From assembly GCA_018269055.1 (NCBI GenBank), contig JAFDVI010000005.1, positions 229,637-293,636 on the forward strand: a stretch of DNA of 64,000 nt. Reading direction: 5' to 3'. Below the pieces are notes generated by a model, which was given only the letters and a program-made list of their open reading frames with translations, made no database searches and had not been told where the DNA came from. The DNA comes from Acidobacteriota bacterium. GTDB taxonomy: Bacteria > Acidobacteriota > Blastocatellia > RBC074. The translations under genes and the position numbers were made by a program. Positions 58,028-64,000 of this stretch are shown here, one piece after another (the stretch's first letter is position 1; each line of letters opens with the position of its first letter).

Positions 58028-59371
58028 ATGCAAACCAAACAAGATGAAGGTCAACAGATGATTCCTTGCTGCCCTCCGCTGGAAGCGGATCGGGTGTGCG
58101 ATGTGCTGGATTTTCATTATCGCCAGATTCACAACACGACCGTGCCAGCGGGCGACCGCAGGCAAAATGTTCAGGTCGAAGTCATCATTCACGCGCGGTT
58201 GGAACGCTGCCCCGGGCCGTTGACGCTCGGCGATTTGGTGTACACCACCACGTTACTGCCGGGCGAAAAGGTCAAATTGTTCACCGCTGACCGTCGCACA
58301 CGCTTCACGTTCGACAGCGCGTCGAAGGTCAGTTATCGCAATGAACAAACTTCCGAAGAACGATCGTACATGGCCAGTATGAGCGATTTTATGTCCGACG
58401 TGTCTTCGCGCGATTCGATCCGGTCTTCCAATCAATCGAAAGGTTCCGCGGAAGGTCACGCCGAAACCAGCGGCGCAATTGAAAGCTTTTTCGCCGGGCC
58501 ATCCGTGGACGTCAGCGGATCATACAGCGCAGAATCCAGCAGCGATTTTCTGCGCGAGCTTTCTTCTCACGCACAAGCATCGAACCGCCGCTCGGAAATT
58601 GGCGTTCGCACCTCGAATTCTGTTTCGGTCGGCGAAGTCCAAAGCCGCACGCATACCGAAACCGAATCGCAGGATCATTTCGAATCCGCTTCGCGCGAAT
58701 TCGCCAATCCAAACCGCTGCCATGCGGTGACGTTTTTCTTCTACCAGATCAACAAGAAGCACACGATCAAATTCACCATCGAATCTATCGAGCGCAGAGT
58801 GATTGATCCGGCAGCCGATACCAAAGTCACCAATAATTCATTCGCCTCGCGTGGCGGCATCAGCGCGGTTCCAACCGCAGTGCTGGCGACGGCCAAAGAC
58901 CGGTTGGAAGTCGAAGCCATCGGGCGCGCCAGCGTCACGGCAAATCAGCGTGCGGATGTTGCCCAAGTGGCAAACGCAAACTTGTCGGCCAATCTGGCAT
59001 TCCAACCCGTTTTCGCGGCAGCAGTTCTCGTTCCTGAACCATTGACCGCGGCGGTTAGACAAAAAGCCTTGCAGCAGGTTGACGAACGGCTGGTTGCCAC
59101 CAAGCTGATTGATCGCGTGGGCGGGAAAATCACGGACGAAACCAAAACCACGTTCTCGTTCGAACAGACCGGTTCATTGCCGACGCCCGGCATCATCGTC
59201 AAAGGCTGTTTTGACGATTGCGACATCTGCGAACCTTCGTTGCAGAAGGAAATCGAGTTGGAGTTGGAGCGGAAACAGTTGGAAAACGAACTGCTGAAGC
59301 GCAAGATCGAATTGCTGGACAAAGCGCAGGAATATCGTTGCTGTCCGGCGGATTCTGAGCCTGAAGCATAA
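58028..59371 (+). CDS. Unrecognised 447-residue protein with Ser-rich middle and C-terminal coiled coil
   Basis: I do not recognise this protein. It begins with a Cys-containing segment (CCPPLEADRVC), then GEKVKLFTADRRTRFTF, and a long region rich in Ser, Glu and Arg (about 100-240). The end is a clear coiled coil (about 400-435, with EIELELERKQLENELLKRK) between CDICEP and CCPAD. There is no signal peptide or membrane segment. AAAAGGAG precedes the ATG. Its position 102 bp after another unknown protein suggests a shared role. The coiled coil could mediate oligomer formation. Confidence 0.7.
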   Translation: MQTKQDEGQQMIPCCPPLEADRVCDVLDFHYRQIHNTTVPAGDRRQNVQVEVIIHARLERCPGPLTLGDLVYTTTLLPGEKVKLFTADRRTRFTFDSASKVSYRNEQTSEERSYMASMSDFMSDVSSRDSIRSSNQSKGSAEGHAETSGAIESFFAGPSVDVSGSYSAESSSDFLRELSSHAQASNRRSEIGVRTSNSVSVGEVQSRTHTETESQDHFESASREFANPNRCHAVTFFFYQINKKHTIKFTIESIERRVIDPAADTKVTNNSFASRGGISAVPTAVLATAKDRLEVEAIGRASVTANQRADVAQVANANLSANLAFQPVFAAAVLVPEPLTAAVRQKALQQVDERLVATKLIDRVGGKITDETKTTFSFEQTGSLPTPGIIVKGCFDDCDICEPSLQKEIELELERKQLENELLKRKIELLDKAQEYRCCPADSEPEA

Positions 59372-59511
59372 CCTTTGCCAGCTTGCGGAAAGTCATCCAA
59401 CAAAAGATGATGTTCCGCAGTTGGAATTCAATAGCGTCGGTGGAAGCTGAAAAGTACTCCGCTGGCGCTATTGTTGTGTTCGGCAATAGGTTTCGATTTT
59501 GGAGAAACGCA

Positions 59512-60066
59512 ATGACGAAATGGGACGAGCGGTATCAACAGGGCGAGCATCTGAACGACAAACCGCATCCGCTGGTTGTCGAACTCGCCGCAAAGCTCAA
59601 GCCCGGACGAGTTCTGGATGTGGCGTGCGGTGTTGGCCGCCATGCGCTGTACCTGGCTGAGCGCGGCTGGCAAGTTACTGCGGTAGATTCTTCCAAAGTC
59701 GCCATTGAACTTTTGCGAGAACGCGCAAACAAACTCGGCCTTCAAGTTGACGCTCGCGTCGCCGATCTCGAAACCGGCGAATTTATCATCGCGCCAAATC
59801 AGTACGATTTGATCGTCAACTGCTGTTACCTCCAGCGCGATCTGTTTGCGGCGATCAAGGCCGGAACGAAAATCGGCGGCGTTGTTCTGGTGGTCATCCC
59901 AATGGTGGACAACGACCCGGCGGTGAAGCCGATGAATCCTGCTTTTCTGCTTCTACCCGAAGAATTGCGAGCGCAATTTGCTGATTGGGAATTGCTGCAC
60001 GATGTTGAAGGCAAACCGGTCGTTGGTCGGCGGGCAATGGCGGAAATTGTGGCGAGGCGAAAATAG
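59512..60066 (+). CDS. Small class I SAM-dependent methyltransferase
   Basis: A 184-residue methyltransferase, TehB-like in size. It starts MTKWDERYQQGEHLNDKPHP, with motif I RVLDVACGVGRHALYLAE, an acidic end of strand 2 (VTAVDSSK) and motif IV NQYDLIVNCCYLQRDLF. The start is chosen because GGAGA lies just upstream and longer versions add a non-conserved leader. The substrate is unknown; tellurite/thiol or small-molecule methylation are possible. Confidence 0.85.
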   Translation: MTKWDERYQQGEHLNDKPHPLVVELAAKLKPGRVLDVACGVGRHALYLAERGWQVTAVDSSKVAIELLRERANKLGLQVDARVADLETGEFIIAPNQYDLIVNCCYLQRDLFAAIKAGTKIGGVVLVVIPMVDNDPAVKPMNPAFLLLPEELRAQFADWELLHDVEGKPVVGRRAMAEIVARRK

Positions 60067-60132
60067 CTTGCGGTTGTGATACAACCTTTCCGGCAACAAA
60101 CTTTCAACAAAAATTCAGAAGGAGAATTTGAA

Positions 60133-60663
60133 ATGAATTTGAAACGCGTTTTAGCAGTGGTGGCGGTATTGTGCGTGTTGATCGTAGTAACTGTCGCTTG
60201 GCAGCGTCAGCGCCTCAGTCCTCATGAAACTGTCGAAGCAACCATTGGCGGCAAGAAAATTTCGATTACTTACGGACGGCCTTACTTGAAAGGGCGCAAA
60301 GCCGTTGGCGGAACATTGGTCCCGTATGGACAAGTCTGGCGCACGGGCGCGGATGAAGCGACGGTGCTGAAAACCGACGCCGATTTGATGATCGGCAGTC
60401 TGTCGGTTCCGAAAGGCAGTTACGCGCTGTTCACGCTGCCGTCGGAAACCGGCTGGAAACTGATCGTCAACAAAACGTCCGATCAGTGGGGCGCATTCAA
60501 TTACGACGCGAATCAAGACCTCGGTCGCGTGGATATGAAAGTCGGCAAAACGCCTTCGACGGTGGAACAATTCACCATTTCGCTGAGTTCTGCGGGATCA
60601 GGCGGCGTGCTGAAACTGGAATGGGAAAACACTTCGGCTTCGGTGGATGTGAAAGTAAAGTAG
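60133..60663 (+). CDS. DUF2911 family exported protein
   Basis: A 176-residue protein with an N-terminal membrane segment (VLAVVAVLCVLIVVTVAW) and a DUF2911 domain. Motifs typical of that family are ISITYGRPYLKGR, VPYGQVWRTGADEATVLK, LSVPKGSYALFTLP, WKLIVNKTSDQWGAFNYD and DMKV. The function of DUF2911 is unknown; it is common in Bacteroidota and Acidobacteriota. The start at MNLKRVLAV has GGAGA upstream. A hairpin with a T-run follows the gene. Confidence 0.9.
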   Translation: MNLKRVLAVVAVLCVLIVVTVAWQRQRLSPHETVEATIGGKKISITYGRPYLKGRKAVGGTLVPYGQVWRTGADEATVLKTDADLMIGSLSVPKGSYALFTLPSETGWKLIVNKTSDQWGAFNYDANQDLGRVDMKVGKTPSTVEQFTISLSSAGSGGVLKLEWENTSASVDVKVK

Positions 60664-60687
60664 CAAGTGCGAAGTTTGTGTTGTGAG

Positions 60688-60728
60688 TGGCAGGTTGACA
60701 AAAATTCAATTGTCGGCCTGCCATTTTT
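60688..60728 (+). terminator. Rho-independent terminator after the DUF2911 gene
   Basis: TGGCAGGTTGACA (60688-60700) pairs with TGTCGGCCTGCCA (60711-60723), followed directly by TTTTT. It lies between convergent genes and may stop both. Confidence 0.8.
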
Positions 60729-60734
60729 ATTTGG

Positions 60735-63700
60735 CTATCGAATTAGGTCAAAATCTCCGCCGAGCACGCGCTCCAGTTTGCCCGTTCGCCAGTTGCGGAT
60801 GCTGTCGCGTACCAGCGGCGAAGGTTGTTCGCGGTAGCGGCGGACGATGACCAGTTTGCTGTCGCCGACCCGCTCAAAGGATTCGCGCGCCAGTTTGGCC
60901 AGCTTGTCCGGCGCTTCGGTTGGTTCATCGGGCATGGCAGTGACGCGCACGCGAGCTTTGAATCGCAAGAAATTTCCTTCCTTACGTGGCGTTTCCAGGA
61001 TGTGAAAACCGGCTTCGGGCAGCAGCAGCGAAAACGCGCCGTAGCCGGAAACTGTCGCCAACCAGCGCATCGGTTGGCGGTCATTGCCCGGAGTTTGTTC
61101 GATGATTTCCAGCTTCATTTTTCGTTTGGCCGCCCATTGTTCGTACATCGCAATCAGCCGCCGCGCGAATTCATCGTTTTCAGCCGGATCGAGTCCGGCA
61201 TCTCTTCCGCCTTCAATTTGCAGAAACGCATCGCGCGGACGATTGTCCGCCAGATCGTCGCAGGCGATTTCCAGCAGGTAAATTTGCTGTGCCAGCCGTT
61301 TGATCAAATCCGCGGAAAAGAATTTTCGCTTTTCCGGTTCCGAACCCAGAATGCGGCGCAGCAGGGAATCGCCGGAGCGCAAGCCGACCTCGATGCGATC
61401 CATGTATTCGACCAGCCCCAGCACGCCAAAGCGCGAAGGCGAATTCCAAAACCCCTTGGCCGAAGTCTGCATCAAAGCGGAGTTCTTTTTCTCCTGCCAG
61501 TCCTCGGATTCGACTTCATCCACCAACCGCTCGAAGGCGTCTTTCAGAAATTCGATTTCAGACGGTGCTCCCGTCGCATCCAACGCGAGTTCTTCCAAGT
61601 TGCATTCGGCTTCTGCGGTCTGGGTGATTTCAGGCAACGTTTGTTCGGGTGGATTCGGGTCAATGAATTCGACTTGAATTTCCTTGCCGTCGCTGCGCAC
61701 GAACAGGAATTGATCGCCGTCGGGAAGCTGATGATTGACGATGCTCATCGCCAACGGCGATAGCAGGTATCGTTCAATCGCGCGCTTCAGCGGTCGCGCG
61801 CCCAGGTCATTCGTAAATCCTTTATCCAGCAAAAACTCGATTGCCGATTCGTCCCATTCGACAGCCCAGTCGCGGTTGCGAAGCCCCCGGCGGTGAACCA
61901 CATCGCGCAATTCTTTTTTGAGCAAATCGCGCATGACGCCTCGATTCAAAGGGCGGAACACAACTACGCGATCCAGGCGGTTGACGAATTCGCGACGGAA
62001 GGTTTTGCCGATTGTTCGTTCAACCATCGCCAGGCTGAAGCCTGCCGAATCCGAATTGAAGCCAACGCTCATCCCGTGCGGAATCGCCGCGCCCAAATTG
62101 GACGTCAAAATGATGATCGAATGGCGAAAGTCCGCCGTGTAGCCACGGCGGTCGGTCAGGCGACCATCGTCGAACACCTGCAAAAACAAATCCCAGACGC
62201 TGGCATCGGCTTTTTCAAATTCGTCCAGCAGGATGACGGAAAACGGTTGGCGACGGATCTGGTTGACCAGCGCGGTTTGTCCGGCGATTTCTTCGGTTTC
62301 GCCGACGATGCGCCCCAACCCGCTGCCGGTTTGTAGTTCGCTCATGTCAATGCGAATCATTCGCTCTTCCGAACCGAACAAAAAGCGCGCCAGCGTCTTT
62401 GCGATTTCGGTTTTGCCGGTTCCGGTCGGACCAGCAAATAGAAACACGCCTTGCGGACGTTTCGGATCGGTGACGCCCGCTTTGATCATCGCCACGCGTT
62501 CGACCAGACAATCTATCGCTTCGGGTTGGCCGAGCACGCACGATTGAAAGTATTCGCGCAACGCATCCAAATCCAATCCGTGCCGGTCGTCCAGAATGCT
62601 CAGCGGCAAACCGGTCAGTTGCGACAGCGTCACCAATAATTCGTCGAGCGTAATTTTGAAATCGCCATCCGGCGAAAGCGCCGCCATCCGTTGACGTGTC
62701 AGCAACAGAAATTGCAGCAGATTGCCCGGCGTAGCTTTTTCGCCCAGAAACTGCTTCGACAACTGAAAGGCCTCGGAAAGGGTTTGCTTGGAAATCAGCG
62801 GATCGTCTTCTGACGGGCTGTAATGTTCGACCCACTGGCGCGCCAGCGCCAAGGTCTTTTCGTCGTTCAGCGCATTGACGCGAATGGTTTCCAGCGCCGT
62901 TCGGACACGTGGCTTCGCTTGTAGCAGGCGTTCATAAGCCGCAGGCTGGATTTCGCCGATCAACATGATTTCGCCGCTTTCAACGCGCGAAAAAATTTGA
63001 TCCAGCACGCCCGCTTGCTGATATTTGTGCTGGCCGGCCCACAGCAAATCCTGAAATGCCGGAACGAACCAGATGGTTTTGCGCTGGCTGCTCAACTGGC
63101 GCAGCAACGTTTGAATGCGGCCTTCCAGTTCGCCGATATAAATCTGACCGGCCATCAATTCGTTGGCGCTGGCTTCGAAAATGACCCAGCCTTCCGTCTG
63201 CAACTTCCGGGCGAGCGCGCGCACCACTACCGTTTTACCGACGCCGGATTCTCCAACCAGCAACACCGAACGCGGCACCTGTTTTTTCAGCGAAGTTTCC
63301 ACCGCGTTGACCAGTTCGGTCAGGTAATCGTGTTCGACCAGCAATTCGCGATTTTGCTCTTCTTCGCGACCCCAGATGCTTCCGATGCCTTTCAGGAATT
63401 GCGACAGACGGGACTGCTGCGCCTGTTCCAGCATCCTGCCGGTCAGCGGCTCGCCGATTTCGCGCAGCGCCGATTCCAGATTTTCCAACTGGTTTTCTTC
63501 GGTCAGCAGGTTCAGGTCGGTTTCAAATTCCGGTTTTTCGCCAGTGGCAACGCGAGCTTCGATGAATTCGCGCAGAATCTGCGTGCCGTTCGGAGGTCGC
63601 CATCCCAAATTGACGCGCGCCATCACCGGAGCGACCAGCGGTCGGTCGGAGTGTTTGTCCAGCGCGCGAAAGGCAAAATACAATTGCCAGTAGCCGAAAT

Positions 63701-64000
63701 TCGGAAGCTGGTTGATCAGGGGATCGTAAATGTCTTGTTCGACTTTCTCGCGGCGGTGCAATGCTTCCAGCGCAATGCAACTGATGACGCCGTTGGTTCC
63801 GGCGACATACTTCAGCAAATCAGCCGTCGAGTATGTATCGGACAATAGCAGTTTTACGCCGCGCTCGAATTCTGAATGCGTCAGCAAATCTTTCGGATGC
63901 GCGCTTTGATCAAAATAGGTTTGCAGCGATTCGGCGAGTTTGTACAGCGGCCCCAATTCGCCAGCCTGTCCGGGCAAATTGGCTTGGTCGGCTTTTCGGT
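60735..64000 (-). CDS. ClpB-like double AAA+ protein fused to a release-factor-2-like module without GGQ (5' end beyond window)
   Basis: The frame is open to the window edge, so the N-terminus is missing; residue numbers count from an in-frame TTG at 63977. The first ~200 residues are a helical N-domain. AAA-1 has Walker A GESGVGKT (242-249), but the Walker B reads TIWFVPAFQD with the acidic pair lost. AAA-2 has Walker A GPTGTGKT (516-523), Walker B VILLDE (581-586) and the FRREFVNRLDRVV end, so it can hydrolyse ATP. Residues about 805-1080 resemble RF2: an N-terminal helical part (SAKGFWNSPSR), a PCRF domain (about 905-1016, with EGGRDAGLD and GYGAFSLLLPEAGFHIL) and the RF2 tail (RTGKLERVLGGDFDL). 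No GGQ motif occurs and the region that carries it is missing. A ribosome- or nascent-chain-linked unfoldase is inferred. Confidence 0.82.
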   Translation of the reverse strand, partial: RKADQANLPGQAGELGPLYKLAESLQTYFDQSAHPKDLLTHSEFERGVKLLLSDTYSTADLLKYVAGTNGVISCIALEALHRREKVEQDIYDPLINQLPNFGYWQLYFAFRALDKHSDRPLVAPVMARVNLGWRPPNGTQILREFIEARVATGEKPEFETDLNLLTEENQLENLESALREIGEPLTGRMLEQAQQSRLSQFLKGIGSIWGREEEQNRELLVEHDYLTELVNAVETSLKKQVPRSVLLVGESGVGKTVVVRALARKLQTEGWVIFEASANELMAGQIYIGELEGRIQTLLRQLSSQRKTIWFVPAFQDLLWAGQHKYQQAGVLDQIFSRVESGEIMLIGEIQPAAYERLLQAKPRVRTALETIRVNALNDEKTLALARQWVEHYSPSEDDPLISKQTLSEAFQLSKQFLGEKATPGNLLQFLLLTRQRMAALSPDGDFKITLDELLVTLSQLTGLPLSILDDRHGLDLDALREYFQSCVLGQPEAIDCLVERVAMIKAGVTDPKRPQGVFLFAGPTGTGKTEIAKTLARFLFGSEERMIRIDMSELQTGSGLGRIVGETEEIAGQTALVNQIRRQPFSVILLDEFEKADASVWDLFLQVFDDGRLTDRRGYTADFRHSIIILTSNLGAAIPHGMSVGFNSDSAGFSLAMVERTIGKTFRREFVNRLDRVVVFRPLNRGVMRDLLKKELRDVVHRRGLRNRDWAVEWDESAIEFLLDKGFTNDLGARPLKRAIERYLLSPLAMSIVNHQLPDGDQFLFVRSDGKEIQVEFIDPNPPEQTLPEITQTAEAECNLEELALDATGAPSEIEFLKDAFERLVDEVESEDWQEKKNSALMQTSAKGFWNSPSRFGVLGLVEYMDRIEVGLRSGDSLLRRILGSEPEKRKFFSADLIKRLAQQIYLLEIACDDLADNRPRDAFLQIEGGRDAGLDPAENDEFARRLIAMYEQWAAKRKMKLEIIEQTPGNDRQPMRWLATVSGYGAFSLLLPEAGFHILETPRKEGNFLRFKARVRVTAMPDEPTEAPDKLAKLARESFERVGDSKLVIVRRYREQPSPLVRDSIRNWRTGKLERVLGGDFDLIR

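Overview
The window most likely comes from the chromosome of an Acidobacteriota bacterium, probably class Blastocatellia. This is inferred from gene content: two large secreted proteins end in the TIGR03437-type C-terminal domain typical of this phylum, two Oar-like TonB-dependent receptors carry N-terminal carboxypeptidase-regulatory domains, and there is a squalene-hopene cyclase plus many secreted peptidases and beta-propeller/TIG proteins. No rRNA, tRNA, CRISPR array, integrase or transposase was seen.

Layout. 0.1-17.7 kb (minus strand): a giant kelch/TIG/dockerin-like/cohesin-like surface protein, then two paralogous Oar-like receptors with enolase between them. 17.9-21.3 kb: a sirtuin, a Tat-exported Gfo/Idh/MocA oxidoreductase and a zinc-ribbon AIM24 protein. 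21.5-28.2 kb (plus strand): a compact three-gene unit, which is the main candidate for a new system. It encodes a C25/caspase-like cysteine peptidase, a CHAT-NACHT-HEAT protein (start codon overlapping the preceding stop) and an alpha/beta-hydrolase. A YccA/Bax-inhibitor-1 protein lies convergent to it. 29-38 kb: leucyl/phenylalanyl-tRNA-protein transferase, then a peptide-degradation neighbourhood (M61 aminopeptidase, CocE/PepX-like hydrolase, DUF1611 protein, S46 dipeptidyl-peptidase) and a methyltransferase. 38-45.2 kb: a secreted matrixin-like metalloprotease with three C-terminal repeats, and a sortilin/BNR beta-propeller protein. 45.3-48.9 kb: an SDR, an AvaI/BsoBI-type restriction-modification pair and a RidA protein. 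49.1-55.3 kb: a DUF3810 membrane protein translationally coupled to squalene-hopene cyclase, then a GAF-fused alpha-glucan phosphorylase. 55.8-60.7 kb: two unrecognised proteins, a methyltransferase and a DUF2911 lipoprotein-like protein. 60.7-64 kb (minus strand): a ClpB-like double AAA+ protein, cut by the window edge, whose C-terminal ~275 residues look like release factor 2 without its GGQ domain.

Intergenic regions repeatedly hold 50-170 bp inverted repeats. Many have arms that are themselves small hairpins (REP/BIME-like) or that are made of 7-9 bp tandem units. One such palindrome sits in frame inside the kelch gene and is translated.

How the genes may work together. The three-gene unit has the layout of a STAND-type conflict system: a HEAT-repeat sensor, a NACHT-like switch with a degenerate P-loop, two clan CD protease domains and a lipase-like effector. 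The peptidase block fits scavenging of external peptides. The AAA+/RF2 fusion suggests a role near ribosomes or nascent chains. These functional links are inferences from domains and order; none has been tested.
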